Positions 16,768 through 26,121 of a stretch of DNA of 64,000 nt are shown here, piece after piece. The notes below the pieces were generated by a model. That model was not told the origin of the DNA. It worked only from the letters and a program-made list of their open reading frames with translations, and made no database searches. The translations under genes and the position numbers were made by a program. Source of the DNA: Photobacterium sanguinicancri (GTDB lineage Bacteria; Pseudomonadota; Gammaproteobacteria; Enterobacterales; Vibrionaceae); assembly GCF_024346675.1 (NCBI RefSeq), contig NZ_AP024850.1, forward strand, positions 2,976,001-3,040,000, given 5' to 3'. Numbering within the stretch: the stretch's first letter is position 1; the number at the start of each line of letters is the position of its first letter.

Positions 16768-17316
16768 AGTGATAGGTCGATTATTAAACTCATTGCATCA
16801 TAGAGGAGAGGCATGCGGTTAGCAAACAAGATGTATTATGTCTCACCTTTATTTCGCCATAACCGTTAATAGCCAAATCAAACCACACCAAAGAGCTGAC
16901 ATTAAGGATGATTCGATATTTGGGCCATTACCCCATTTCATTTGCCTAATATACGCTATACGAAAGTCACTTTTGTCACAAAAAGCAACAATGCGCATAA
17001 CAAAACTATGAGCGGTGAGTCATAATGCAGCTTGATATCACATAAAGAATATATTTCAACTCCTGAAGCACACACAAAGCATGACTTCCCTCCCAAAATA
17101 TCCGCTAAAATGACGCATTTTTGACTCGCGCTTATTTCTTAACTCGAATTTTGTCCCTTTTTTTACCCATAACTATTTTGAAATATATTCCTTTAACGAA
17201 ACCCATCGCACTTTTTATACCCCAGTAATTCCTTTGATTTTGTTATCAGTAAAATAAGTTATGACTTTTAAGAATGCCTTTTGCATTCAAATCTACTGTG
17301 AGCAGGAAGCTAAATT
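16768..17316. other. 549-base divergent intergenic region
   Basis: It lies between the minus-strand methyltransferase-HNH gene and the plus-strand HTH regulator and must hold both promoters. It is strongly AT-rich. No conserved ORF was found. The only distinct element is a palindrome 29 bases upstream of the HTH start (17272-17288). A usable ribosome-binding sequence (AGGA at 17304-17307) precedes the HTH gene. No convincing sigma-70 pair could be assigned. Confidence 0.5.
17272..17288. promoter_or_regulatory. Palindrome upstream of HTH regulator, candidate autoregulatory operator
   Basis: GAATGC (17272-17277) and GCATTC (17283-17288) form a perfect 6-bp inverted repeat with a 5-base spacer. 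The repeat ends 28 bases before the start codon of the XRE-type regulator. XRE repressors commonly bind such sites in their own promoter. That use here is inference. Confidence 0.4.
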
Positions 17317-17955
17317 ATGGAATATTTAGAAAGAATTAAGCGCTTAGCCAAAATTCAAGGCATTAGCCAAAAGCAACTTGGTGAAGCATTAAGCCTTCAG
17401 CAAGGTACTATGAGCCGTAAACTATCGGGTAAATACGGCATTGAAGTGCGTGAGCTTGAAACCATCGCCACGACACTCAACACCTCTATTAGCTACTTGC
17501 TAACTGGTCAAGTCGATACCAGCACCCAAGCGACCACGACGATTAACAATGAAGTAAGCCAAGGTTCTACCGCCACTTACATTCCGGTTATTCACCGTAA
17601 AGATTTCTCTTCCTTTCGCCAAGGCGCAACAGTGGATGTAGTCAGCAAACGTGCGATCCCGGCCCACCTAGACCGCGACGAGTGCCTAGGCCTGTTTGTT
17701 GATAACGAAAATATCGCACTTTGTGCGCCAGTCGGCAGCTATGCATTAGCGACTCGCACAGCTAGCTACCGTCCTAAGCAGCCTGTCTTTGCTTCGGTAC
17801 GTGGCAGCGAACCTGATTTTTACCACATGACACAGCTTGCTGATGGTGTGGTGTTCTCGACCTCGCAACCTGATTTCCCTAACCTATTTGTGAACAACGA
17901 TGAGTTCCAAATTCATGGTTACATCATTCAGTCTGATTGGGCTTACGATCGTTAA
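17317..17955 (+). CDS. XRE-family helix-turn-helix regulator with S24-like C-terminal domain
   Basis: A 212-residue transcription regulator. Residues about 5-62 form a classical lambda-Cro type HTH (RIKRLAKIQGISQKQLGEALSLQQGTMSRKLSGKYG). After a Ser/Thr-rich linker, residues about 88-212 (YIPVIHRKDFSSF, LGLFVDNENIALCAPVGSYALATR) resemble the LexA/CI-like sensor fold. I cannot identify a Ser-Lys protease pair, so it is probably a ligand- or dimer-sensing domain rather than an SOS-cleaved one. It is transcribed alone and ends at a strong terminator. The upstream palindrome suggests autoregulation. It could be a resident regulator or the right-hand border of the island. Confidence 0.8.
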   Translation: MEYLERIKRLAKIQGISQKQLGEALSLQQGTMSRKLSGKYGIEVRELETIATTLNTSISYLLTGQVDTSTQATTTINNEVSQGSTATYIPVIHRKDFSSFRQGATVDVVSKRAIPAHLDRDECLGLFVDNENIALCAPVGSYALATRTASYRPKQPVFASVRGSEPDFYHMTQLADGVVFSTSQPDFPNLFVNNDEFQIHGYIIQSDWAYDR

Positions 17956-17993
17956 TCTTTAAACGATTATTCCCGCTCAGTAGATGATTTAAA

Positions 17994-18026
17994 TAGGCGC
18001 CGTGACTTCACGGCGCCTATTTGTAT
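17994..18026 (+). terminator. Terminator after the HTH regulator
   Basis: TAGGCGCCGTGA (17994-18005) pairs perfectly with TCACGGCGCCTA (18008-18019), leaving only a 2-base gap at the tip. TTTGTATTTGT follows. Confidence 0.8.
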
Positions 18027-18070
18027 TTGTACAATCAACGCCTTCTCTTATTCTTTAACGGATTATGACC

Positions 18071-18616
18071 ATGGCCACGATTATTGTCGCATCTACCAAC
18101 CCTGCTAAAATCTCGGCGGTCGAGAACGCCTTTGCTGAAGCATTACCGCACATGACTTTTAATGTTGAAGGTGTGAGCGTAGCAAGCGAAGTGCGCGATC
18201 AACCCATGACGGCCGATGAAACCTTACTCGGCGCACGTAATCGCGTTAAGAATGCGCGCAATCTCGTAGCGAATGCCGACTACTACGTGGGCCTAGAAGC
18301 AGGGATTGATGGTTCGCACACTTTTGCCTGGATGGTAATTGAAAGTGGTGAACACGCATGTGGCGCATTGCGTGGTGAAGCGCGCTCTGCCTCGCTACCT
18401 TTGCCACCAGCGGCATTGGCACAGCTAGAACAAGGTATCGAGCTAGGTGATGTAATGGATACCATGTTTAATGAAACCAACATTAAACAAAAAGGTGGGG
18501 CGATTGCGATGCTGACCAACCATAAGCTCAGTCGCAGCTCTGTCTATCAACAAGCCTTGATCTTGGCGTTGATCCCGTTTTTAAATCCGGCCTTATTTCC
18601 CGAGATCGCGTCGTGA
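18071..18616 (+). CDS. yjjX: Inosine/xanthosine triphosphatase (non-canonical NTP house-cleaning)
   Basis: Hydrolyses ITP and XTP to remove deaminated purine nucleotides from the pool. The 181-residue protein begins MATIIVASTNPAKISAV and contains the family signatures GARNRVKNAR and YYVGLEAGID. It aligns end to end with E. coli YjjX from memory. ATG 18071 is preferred over 18065 because it aligns with the E. coli start and places GGATT about 10 bases upstream. The yjjX/trpR convergent pair followed by slt and ettA repeats the E. coli order, marking the return to core genome. It ends at a shared bidirectional terminator. Confidence 0.93.
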   Translation: MATIIVASTNPAKISAVENAFAEALPHMTFNVEGVSVASEVRDQPMTADETLLGARNRVKNARNLVANADYYVGLEAGIDGSHTFAWMVIESGEHACGALRGEARSASLPLPPAALAQLEQGIELGDVMDTMFNETNIKQKGGAIAMLTNHKLSRSSVYQQALILALIPFLNPALFPEIAS

Positions 18617-18654
18617 TTAATGGGTGACATAACACCTGATGATAGCGAGATCAA

Positions 18655-18689
18655 AAAAGCCCATGACATCACAGATGTCATGGGCTTTT
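18655..18689. terminator. Bidirectional terminator between yjjX and trpR
   Basis: GCCCATGACATC (18659-18670) and GATGTCATGGGC (18674-18685) form a 12-bp stem with loop ACA. It is flanked by AAAAAA on the left and TTTTG on the right, and so serves both convergent genes. Confidence 0.9.
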
Positions 18690-18719
18690 GTTTTCTATAA
18701 CAGGTTAACGTAACGGGCG

Positions 18720-19028
18720 TTACAGCTGTTTTTTCAGTAATTCAGCCAGCCAGACTTTCACGTCAGCATCGTGATGCTTTAACTCGTTAGAGCCTCGTGT
18801 AATCGTCGCTACCCCCACACCCAGCAATTCACTGATTTTACGCTGGCTACGCTCGCCATTTAGCAGTTCGTGAAAAATATTCACACGAGATAATAAAGAA
18901 TCACGTTCATCTGGCGTGAGTAACAACTTCATCAATACATCGTCTTTTTGCTCATCCGATGCCTGACGCAACAAATCAATTACCTGTTGCCACTCGGTAA
19001 ATTCCGGTGTTTCAGTGGTAGTGGACAT
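18720..19028 (-). CDS. trpR: Trp operon repressor
   Basis: Tryptophan-activated dimeric repressor of tryptophan biosynthesis. The 102-residue all-helical protein has the TrpR core LLLTPDERDSLLSRVNIFHELLNGERSQRKISELLGVGVATITRGSNELK, with the HTH in its second half. Length and sequence are close to E. coli TrpR. It is transcribed away from slt with a short 58-base gap, as in enterics. No trp operator was searched for with success near its own start. The region 19029-19086 is too short and unclear to call one. Confidence 0.95.
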   Translation of the reverse strand: MSTTTETPEFTEWQQVIDLLRQASDEQKDDVLMKLLLTPDERDSLLSRVNIFHELLNGERSQRKISELLGVGVATITRGSNELKHHDADVKVWLAELLKKQL

Positions 19029-19086
19029 TTAAACCTCATTCTGGGCATTACGTTCTGGCGCAAATATTACCTGTTTCTCAGGGCAG

Positions 19087-21003
19087 TTAATAGCTTGCTT
19101 GCAGTTCCTCGGGCGTTAGCAAGGGCTTTTTCTGCCCCATGCGCTTACTGTAATACACATCAAACATCAGCACATTTTGCACATACCCTCGGGTTTCATT
19201 AAACGGAATGGCTTCAATGAAGGTGAAAACATCCAGCTGCCCGTCGGTTTGCTGCTGCCAACGGTTCACTCGGCTAGGGCCCGCGTTGTAAGCAGCAAAC
19301 GAGTACACCCGATTATTGTCATGGCGATCAAGCATCATTTTTAAATACCCACTGCCAAGACGAATGTTCACGCCGGGATCAAACAAGCTGTCTTTGCCTT
19401 TATAATTTCGCTCTAACTTCTTGGCGGTTTCTTTCGCTGTGGCAGGCATTAACTGCATTAAGCCGCGTGCCCCGACAGGCGATTGCGCTTCGGTGTTCCA
19501 CGCACTTTCTTGGCGCGCTAACGCCATCATAGTGGTGGTCGGCAAATCGCGCTCTTTGCTAAAGAAATCAAACCACCATTTGTGGGCCAATGGAAAACGC
19601 AGTTCGTGGTAACTCCATAAACGCCCTGCAATAGTGGCTTGTACCGCTAAGTGGTGCCAACGGTTAGCGGCAGCATAGGTCGCCAACGTTAAGGCTTGTT
19701 CTGGCTTTTTACCGCGTAGCAAATACGCCCACTCGCTACGGGCAGCATACAGTTTATCGACCGCCACCAGCTCTTTAATACGGTTTAACGTTTCACGGTC
19801 GCCATCGGTATCTTTGACAACCAATTTGCTTTTGCTGATGGGGTATTCAATCGGCTTTTTCAATATCGTTGCCGCCGCAACACTGTAGAAATCGCGCAGG
19901 CCAAGCAAGGATTCATACATCGTATTGGCTTGTGCTTGCTTACCATCACGCGCTAACAAATACGCCTGCCAAAATGTCCAACGGGTGGTCTCTTTCGCTT
20001 TAGCAGGTAAACGTTGTACCCACACTTCCACTGCAGGCCAATCGGCTTCACGCATGGCATTACGAATACGGCGTTCTATCAAGCTGACCTTGGTGCTTTT
20101 GGCAATAACCTTATCGCGCCAAGTGATCAAGTCAGCGTTATCTGTGGTCATTAAGCGTGAAGCGACAAACTCGGCCAACTGTTGGCGTTTGGCTTTGCTG
20201 TAGTGCTGACCATCCATAGTGCGGGTATATTGTTTTACCGCTTCTTTTACGTCTTTACGTGCCAAGCGTTGATAAGCCGCGGCGGTTAATTGCTGATTAA
20301 ACGGGGTGACTTTACTGGCTTTAGCAAAATCAGCCACCAGCGCGGGCTTATCCAGTAATTCAATCACCTTATTACCCGTAATACGGCCCGAGGTGGATAA
20401 TTGCTTATTCAGGTACGTCAGGAATTTTTTATTACCATTCTTGTACACCAGTATCATACGGTTAAGAATGTTCTCATCGTGACGTTTACCCGCCTTGTCC
20501 CATGCCTCTAACAGCGGATCGCATTCATCGGCTATCGAGCTGCCTTTGAGCCAAATTTGCTCTGCGCCCTGCCATGCTTGCTGCTTTTTACCTTGTTGCA
20601 ATTTGGCGTAGTAATACTGGCATTGCAGCACTTCACCACGAGGCTTGGTCGGTTGGAAGGCAAGAAAGTCATCCCATCGCTGCGCTATGGCTAAATAACT
20701 GGCGTAGCGGTATTGAATCGTGGGGTGGAAGGGCAGCGTTTTATGTTGCGTTAAAAAGGCTTGCACTTCCTGCGGTGATTTATTTGTTAGGCTGCGAGAA
20801 AAATCACGGTAATCCAGATACGGTGTGAGTGGATATTTATCCAATTTGTTCCGTAACTGACTGAATTTTTCGGCATCGTTATCTTCAAGCGCGTCTTGTG
20901 CTTGCTCGTACCATGCCCGTTGTTCGTCTAGTGTGGCTGCCTGCAATACAGGTGCAACCCAAGCTCCTAGCCCGATACACGCGGCGTATAGCACCTTTTT
21001 CAT
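19087..21003 (-). CDS. slt: Soluble lytic murein transglycosylase
   Basis: Periplasmic enzyme cleaving the MurNAc-GlcNAc bond of peptidoglycan with formation of anhydro-MurNAc. ATG 21003 begins MKKVLYAACIGLGAW and gives a proper signal peptide (cleavage after VLQA). The longer frame to a GTG at 21060 would bury it. The long middle is a superhelical U/L domain. The C-terminal catalytic domain shows the Glu in ALARQESAWN, followed by SPVGARGLMQLMPATAKE and YNAGPSRVNRW. About 638 residues, near Slt70 length. It sits between trpR and ettA as in E. coli. Confidence 0.94.
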   Translation of the reverse strand: MKKVLYAACIGLGAWVAPVLQAATLDEQRAWYEQAQDALEDNDAEKFSQLRNKLDKYPLTPYLDYRDFSRSLTNKSPQEVQAFLTQHKTLPFHPTIQYRYASYLAIAQRWDDFLAFQPTKPRGEVLQCQYYYAKLQQGKKQQAWQGAEQIWLKGSSIADECDPLLEAWDKAGKRHDENILNRMILVYKNGNKKFLTYLNKQLSTSGRITGNKVIELLDKPALVADFAKASKVTPFNQQLTAAAYQRLARKDVKEAVKQYTRTMDGQHYSKAKRQQLAEFVASRLMTTDNADLITWRDKVIAKSTKVSLIERRIRNAMREADWPAVEVWVQRLPAKAKETTRWTFWQAYLLARDGKQAQANTMYESLLGLRDFYSVAAATILKKPIEYPISKSKLVVKDTDGDRETLNRIKELVAVDKLYAARSEWAYLLRGKKPEQALTLATYAAANRWHHLAVQATIAGRLWSYHELRFPLAHKWWFDFFSKERDLPTTTMMALARQESAWNTEAQSPVGARGLMQLMPATAKETAKKLERNYKGKDSLFDPGVNIRLGSGYLKMMLDRHDNNRVYSFAAYNAGPSRVNRWQQQTDGQLDVFTFIEAIPFNETRGYVQNVLMFDVYYSKRMGQKKPLLTPEELQASY

Positions 21004-21141
21004 GACAGTTGTTAACACAAGAAAACTCCATTTCGTAGTCGCATTATTAATCTTAACCACTAATTATGAACATTACTGTTAAAGTTAGGTCAAGGTCGAG
21101 TAAAATACCCCCTTCCTTTACGATTAGAGATTGCAACGGAT

Positions 21142-22809
21142 ATGGCTGAATACGTCTATACCATGTCGCGCGTGGGCAAAATTGTTCCACCTAAGCGTCA
21201 AATCTTAAAAGATATTTCATTAAGCTTCTTCCCTGGTGCCAAGATTGGTGTTCTTGGCCTGAATGGTTCGGGTAAATCTACCCTGCTTCGCATTATGGCG
21301 GGCATTGATACCGATATTGAAGGTGAAGCACGCCCGCAAGCTGGCCTTAAAGTCGGCTACCTACCACAAGAACCTGTACTGGATGAAGAAAAGACAGTAC
21401 GTGAAGTGGTTGAAGAATCAGTTGCTGATGTTAAGAACGCATTAAGCCGTCTTGATGCGGTATACGCAGCATACGCTGAAGAAGATGCAGATTTCGATAA
21501 ACTTGCTAAAGAACAAGGTGATTTAGAAGCACTTATCGAAACCAAAGATGGTCACAACCTAGACATGCAGCTAGAACGTGCGGCAGATGCCCTTCGTTTG
21601 CCTGAATGGGATGCGAAAATTAAATTCCTGTCGGGTGGTGAGCGTCGCCGTGTGGCTATTTGTCGCTTATTGCTTGATAAGCCAGACATGCTGCTACTTG
21701 ATGAACCAACCAACCACTTGGATGCAGAATCCGTGGCTTGGCTTGAGCACTTCCTAGTCGATTACAGCGGTACTGTTGTGGCAATCACGCACGACCGTTA
21801 CTTCCTAGACAATGCTGCTGGCTGGATCTTAGAGCTTGACCGTGGTGAAGGTATTCCATGGGAAGGTAACTACACCTCTTGGCTTGAGCAAAAAGATGCG
21901 CGTTTGCAACAAGAATCGTCGCAAGAGAATGCTCGTCAAAAAACCATTGCTAAAGAACTGGAGTGGGTTCGTCAAAACCCTAAAGGTCGTCAATCTAAGT
22001 CAAAAGCTCGTATGGCGCGCTTTGAAGAGCTTAACAATAACGATCACCAGAAACGTAATGAAACCAACGAGCTATTTATCCCGCCAGGTGAACGCCTAGG
22101 TGATAAAGTGCTTGAGGTGAATAACCTAACCAAGTCATTCGGCGATCGCGTATTGATCGACAACCTATCGTTCAGCATGCCTAAGGGTGCGATCGTCGGT
22201 ATTATCGGTGCCAATGGTGCTGGTAAATCGACCTTGTTCAAGATGCTAAGCGGTGTCGAGCAACCCGATTCTGGTACGGTAGAACTTGGCGAAACAGTTA
22301 GCCTAGCGTCTGTTGATCAGTTCCGTGACAGCATGAACGACAGCAACACGGTTTACCAAGAGATCTCTGAAGGTGCGGAAATCATCCGTATCAACAACTA
22401 CGAAGTACCCGCACGTGCTTATGCGTCGCGCTTTAACTTCCGTGGTAGCGATCAGCAAAAACTGATTGGCGATCTATCTGGTGGTGAACGTAACCGTGTT
22501 CACTTAGCCAAACTGCTAAAAGCGGGCGGTAACGTATTACTACTCGATGAACCAACCAATGATCTTGACGTAGAAACCCTACGTGCATTGGAAGAAGCGC
22601 TACTTGAGTTCCCTGGCTGTGCCATGGTTATCTCGCACGACCGTTGGTTCCTTGACCGTATCGCAACCCACATTCTTGACTACCGTGATGAAGGCCAAGT
22701 TAACTTCTACGAAGGTAACTACACCGAATACACTGAGTGGCTGAAGAAAACACTGGGCGCACAAGCGGCTGAACCACACCGTATTAAATACAAGCGTATT
22801 ACTAAGTAA
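21142..22809 (+). CDS. ettA: Energy-dependent translational throttle protein (ABC-F)
   Basis: A ribosome-binding ABC-F ATPase that gates entry into elongation according to ATP/ADP status. The 555 residues carry two ABC units: Walker A GLNGSGKST and GANGAGKST, signatures LSGGERRRVA and LSGGERNRVH, and Walker B LLLDEPTNHLDAE and LLLDEPTNDLDVE. The PtIM linker lies between them (KTIAKELEWVRQNPKGRQSKSKARMARFEE). It nearly matches E. coli EttA (YjjK) throughout, including the N-terminus YTMSRVGKIVPPKR. It is divergent from slt and ends at a strong terminator. Confidence 0.96.
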   Translation: MAEYVYTMSRVGKIVPPKRQILKDISLSFFPGAKIGVLGLNGSGKSTLLRIMAGIDTDIEGEARPQAGLKVGYLPQEPVLDEEKTVREVVEESVADVKNALSRLDAVYAAYAEEDADFDKLAKEQGDLEALIETKDGHNLDMQLERAADALRLPEWDAKIKFLSGGERRRVAICRLLLDKPDMLLLDEPTNHLDAESVAWLEHFLVDYSGTVVAITHDRYFLDNAAGWILELDRGEGIPWEGNYTSWLEQKDARLQQESSQENARQKTIAKELEWVRQNPKGRQSKSKARMARFEELNNNDHQKRNETNELFIPPGERLGDKVLEVNNLTKSFGDRVLIDNLSFSMPKGAIVGIIGANGAGKSTLFKMLSGVEQPDSGTVELGETVSLASVDQFRDSMNDSNTVYQEISEGAEIIRINNYEVPARAYASRFNFRGSDQQKLIGDLSGGERNRVHLAKLLKAGGNVLLLDEPTNDLDVETLRALEEALLEFPGCAMVISHDRWFLDRIATHILDYRDEGQVNFYEGNYTEYTEWLKKTLGAQAAEPHRIKYKRITK

Positions 22810-22851
22810 TGCTGCTAATCACAATCTGATGAGTCAGGTTTTGATTGTACT

Positions 22852-22878
22852 AAGGGCTGCCAATGCAGCCCTTTTTTG
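22852..22878 (+). terminator. Terminator after ettA
   Basis: AAGGGCTGC (22852-22860) pairs with GCAGCCCTT (22865-22873), with loop CAAT and a following T-run TTTTG. The remaining 220 bases to the PilZ gene hold no visible ORF and should contain its promoter. Confidence 0.9.
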
Positions 22879-23100
22879 TGGTTGTCACTTGGTATTGCCT
22901 AACGGCAACTTATTCACGAAGAGCCATACGCTCAGCACTTTTTCAGGTAAGTACATTATTGCGATTTCCGTATAATTAACTGATAAAGCGCTTAATTTGT
23001 GATCATCTAACTGGCGTGTTTGGCCATTTAACCGTACACTGTTAGACAAAGCTTGTTATGTCTCACGACCCTTTATAATTACTATTAAGAATACATAATT

Positions 23101-23469
23101 ATGGTTGAACGTCGTCACTTTAAGCGCATCATGTATCAAGCACCTGCTACGTTACATCAAGCGGATGGCAGCTGGCAGACAGATGTAAGAGACTTGTCGT
23201 TACAAGGGATTTTAATTACCCGCCCTGAAGGCTGGCACCCAAGTAAAGACGACACTTACACCATCACCTTTTGTTTACATGAGAGTGATATAAAATTGAG
23301 CATGGACACTCAATTAGTGGATAACTGCGAAGATTACCTTCGTATGAATATTCATCACATCGATATCGATAGCGCTAGTCATTTAAAACGCCTCGTCGAA
23401 TTGAACGTCGGCACTGATGAACTGTTACATCGCGAACTCGAACACCTAACGGATTTACACAACATTTAA
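23101..23469 (+). CDS. Single-domain PilZ protein (cyclic-di-GMP receptor)
   Basis: A 122-residue protein that is almost entirely a PilZ domain. The N-terminal RxxxR-like motif is ERRHFKR (residues 3-9) and the second binding motif is DLSLQGI (about 31-37, fitting D/N-x-S-x-x-G). Both cyclic-di-GMP contact regions are therefore present. No membrane segment. It lies 15 bases upstream of an M23 peptidase gene on the same strand, so the two are probably co-transcribed. That would link cyclic-di-GMP binding to envelope remodelling, which is inference from position. Confidence 0.9.
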   Translation: MVERRHFKRIMYQAPATLHQADGSWQTDVRDLSLQGILITRPEGWHPSKDDTYTITFCLHESDIKLSMDTQLVDNCEDYLRMNIHHIDIDSASHLKRLVELNVGTDELLHRELEHLTDLHNI

Positions 23470-23484
23470 CTGTAACGAATCATC

Positions 23485-24474
23485 ATGTCAGACACTATTT
23501 GTATATCGGTGTCCCACCGTCGTGGGACATCCCATTATTTGATCAACCGATTTAAGAAACGCTACGCCGCTTTTTTAGTCTTATTGTTAGGTGGTATGTT
23601 GAGCTACGGTAGCTTGAACATTTACCAGCTATACCAACAAAACGAAGTTTCAAACGTCCAACTCAGCCAACTGAATGTTCAAGCCGAACAGCTCAGTGAT
23701 TCGTTGTCGGAAGAAAACGCCACTAACCTTGCTTTAAGCCAAGAACTAGAAGACAAGAAAAATGAACTCATGATGCTAGAACAGCGGATTGATGACGTAG
23801 AAACCATCCTTGGCTTACAGGCGGAAAACACCAATATACCGTTAGAACAACGCGTCGACAGTGCAGCGATTAGCTCTGCTGTGCGTGGCACGCTGTTTCG
23901 TCTGATTCCCAATGGCAGTCCAACACCTGACACGCGCATGTCATCTCGTTTTGGTACTCGCATTCACCCAGTCACTGGTAAGCGTAAGCGCCACAATGGG
24001 CTCGATTTTGCGGCTAACATTGGCACGCCTATCTATGCCCCTGCCGACGGGGTGATTGAAAATGTTCGCCCAAGTAATAAAGGGTCTGGTAACTTCATCA
24101 AGCTAGATCATTCTTTTGGTTTTATGTCGACCTACTCCCACATGAAGAAATTCAATGTGAAGCGTGGTCAATTTGTCCGCAAGGGTGATTTGTTGGGTTG
24201 GACGGGTAACTCAGGGTTATCGACGGGGCCACATCTGCATTACGAAATTCGCTTTTTAGGCCGCGCACTAAACCCGCATCATTTTGTCGTATGGACACCC
24301 GATAATTTTGATTCACTGTTTGAAAAAGAAAAATCGGTGCAATGGGCAACCATGCTAGAAATGATCAACAATGTGGTATCGATGCAAGTGCAACTGACCC
24401 AAGCGCCATCGCTTGAGCCCACGATTAAGACGGCCAATACCGCGCCGCGCCAATCAGAGCAACGTCAGCTATAG
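23485..24474 (+). CDS. Membrane-anchored M23 (LytM-type) peptidoglycan peptidase
   Basis: A 329-residue protein. A basic N-terminus precedes a transmembrane helix (about 29-48, AAFLVLLLGGMLSYGSLNIY). A coiled coil (about 57-110) and a C-terminal M23 metallopeptidase domain follow. The zinc motifs are intact: HNGLD (HxxxD) after the GTRIHPVTGK lead-in, and HLHYE (HxH) after GNSGLSTGP. Such proteins cleave peptide cross-links or act in cell-wall remodelling at the outer face of the inner membrane. The preceding PilZ gene is 15 bases away. The tail beyond about 290 is low-complexity. It resembles the Vibrio M23 proteins near radA. The exact substrate is unknown. Confidence 0.92.
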   Translation: MSDTICISVSHRRGTSHYLINRFKKRYAAFLVLLLGGMLSYGSLNIYQLYQQNEVSNVQLSQLNVQAEQLSDSLSEENATNLALSQELEDKKNELMMLEQRIDDVETILGLQAENTNIPLEQRVDSAAISSAVRGTLFRLIPNGSPTPDTRMSSRFGTRIHPVTGKRKRHNGLDFAANIGTPIYAPADGVIENVRPSNKGSGNFIKLDHSFGFMSTYSHMKKFNVKRGQFVRKGDLLGWTGNSGLSTGPHLHYEIRFLGRALNPHHFVVWTPDNFDSLFEKEKSVQWATMLEMINNVVSMQVQLTQAPSLEPTIKTANTAPRQSEQRQL

Positions 24475-24499
24475 CGACAGCTCACTTATCGTCAGCATT

Positions 24500-24531
24500 A
24501 AAAAAGCGAGTATGAAAATACTCGCTTTTTT
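24500..24531. terminator. Bidirectional terminator between the M23 gene and radA
   Basis: AAAAAAGCGAGTAT (24500-24513) pairs perfectly with ATACTCGCTTTTTT (24518-24531) across a GAAA loop. It serves the plus-strand M23 gene and the minus-strand radA. Confidence 0.93.
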
Positions 24532-24566
24532 GTTGGGAGCAGCCCAAGGTAAACAATCGCTGATTC

Positions 24567-24593
24567 GATCAGTTGGTTTGATCAGTTGGTTCG
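24567..24593. repeat. Short tandem repeat next to the radA stop
   Basis: GATCAGTTGGTTT and GATCAGTTGGTTC stand head to tail (13-base unit, two copies) immediately 3-prime of radA. There is no known function. It may be slippage-generated. Confidence 0.6.
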
Positions 24594-24594
24594 A

Positions 24595-25974
24595 TTAGCT
24601 GACGCGATCAAATGCGGCCAATGCTTCTTGCAGATCTTCGACGGCAATGATTTCAATCCCACTCACCTGACGGCTGGCGTTCGCCTTAGGGACTATCGCG
24701 CGGGTAAAGCCTTGCTTCGCCGCTTCGCGGATACGCTCGACACCATTGGCGGCTGGGCGAATATCGGCATTCAGGCCAATCTCACCAAACACTAAGACAT
24801 CTTGCGGAATGGGCGCATTTTTAAAGCTAGAGAAAATCGCCAGCAATACCGCTAAATCTGCCGACGTTTCTTCAATTTTGATCCCGCCGACACAGTTCAC
24901 AAAGATATCCATGTCAGTCAGCATCACCCCACCATGACGCGCTAATACCGCAATCGACATCGCTAAGCGGTTATGATCATAACCCACCGATAAGCGACGT
25001 GGATTTTCAGTCACCGAGGTATTACACAAGGCTTGGATTTCCACCAGCAACGGTCGTGTGCCTTCCCATAAGGTGGTACAAGTTGAGCCTGCGTGGTTCT
25101 TATCGGAGCGGCTCAAGAAAATAGCCGATGGGTTTTTAACCTGCTTCATGCCTTGCTCGGTCATGGCAAAAAAGCACGATTCTGAATCGGCACCAAAACG
25201 GTTTTTTGAAGTGCGTAATACGCGGAATTTTTCATCCGACGTTGATGACAACGCAAACAAGCCATCAACAATGTGGATCAGCTGCATTGGGCCTGCGACG
25301 TTTGAATCTTTATTAATGTGACCGATGATCAGGAAAGTCACACCTTCTGTTTTCGCGTAACGCGTTAGCGCCGCGGCGGACTCTTTCACTTGGCTCGGGC
25401 TACCCGCAGCTGAATCATTGTGTGCCACTGTCATGGTTTGGATCGAATCGATGATCACAAAGTCCGCTTTTTGCTGGGCAACCAAATTCAAAATCTGTTC
25501 TACTGACGTTTCAGCAACCACATTGATTTTATCTAGGTTAGGGGTGTTCAAACGTACCGCTCGTTGAGAGATCTGATTGATCGACTCCTCACCCGAGACG
25601 TAAAGCGCTGATTTATGTTCCGCAACCGCACCGATACTTTGTAACAACAGGGTCGATTTACCTGCGCCAGGATCACCACAAAGTAATAAAACAGACCCCG
25701 GCACAATACCGCCACCCAAGACACGATCAAGCTCGGTAATACCCGAGCTATAACGGGGTACATCCGTTGCTTTTACTTCCGAAAGTTTCTGTACTTTGGT
25801 GGCTGCGCCTGCATAACTATTCGTTGCACTTGCCGCCCCTACCGCCGCTTTTGTTTTAGGGATAGTGAATTCTGTAATTGTATTCCATGCCGCACAAGCA
25901 CTGCATTGTCCTTGCCATCGAGGGAAGTCTGCGCCACAGTCACTACAGACATACGCACGCTTTGTTTTGGCCAT
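24595..25974 (-). CDS. radA: DNA repair protein RadA
   Basis: A RecA-like ATPase that extends branches during homologous recombination. The 459 residues show an N-terminal C4 zinc finger (CSDCGADFPRWQGQCSAC), Walker A GDPGAGKST, the RadA-specific KNRFG motif (TSKNRFGADSE) and a C-terminal Lon-protease-like domain (ISVNCVGGIKIEE region, with GEIGLNADIRP). All motifs are intact. It is transcribed convergently with the M23 gene and divergently from the large PilZ gene. In E. coli radA follows serB directly. Here the PilZ gene is inserted between them. Confidence 0.96.
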   Translation of the reverse strand: MAKTKRAYVCSDCGADFPRWQGQCSACAAWNTITEFTIPKTKAAVGAASATNSYAGAATKVQKLSEVKATDVPRYSSGITELDRVLGGGIVPGSVLLLCGDPGAGKSTLLLQSIGAVAEHKSALYVSGEESINQISQRAVRLNTPNLDKINVVAETSVEQILNLVAQQKADFVIIDSIQTMTVAHNDSAAGSPSQVKESAAALTRYAKTEGVTFLIIGHINKDSNVAGPMQLIHIVDGLFALSSTSDEKFRVLRTSKNRFGADSESCFFAMTEQGMKQVKNPSAIFLSRSDKNHAGSTCTTLWEGTRPLLVEIQALCNTSVTENPRRLSVGYDHNRLAMSIAVLARHGGVMLTDMDIFVNCVGGIKIEETSADLAVLLAIFSSFKNAPIPQDVLVFGEIGLNADIRPAANGVERIREAAKQGFTRAIVPKANASRQVSGIEIIAVEDLQEALAAFDRVS

Positions 25975-26121
25975 TTTTCACCCTAATTTTTCTACTAAAT
26001 TATGCACAATACTCAAAAAGCATAACAAAATGACTTTTTTGTCAATTTATTGCCATTAATGACTAAACTTTTGCGCCAAAATACAGATAATAACTGAAGA
26101 CGTAAACTATCAGAAGAACCC

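Noticed and set aside
17584..17955. Functional LexA/CI-type self-cleavage in the HTH protein
   Set aside because: No convincing cleavage site or Ser-Lys pair could be seen.
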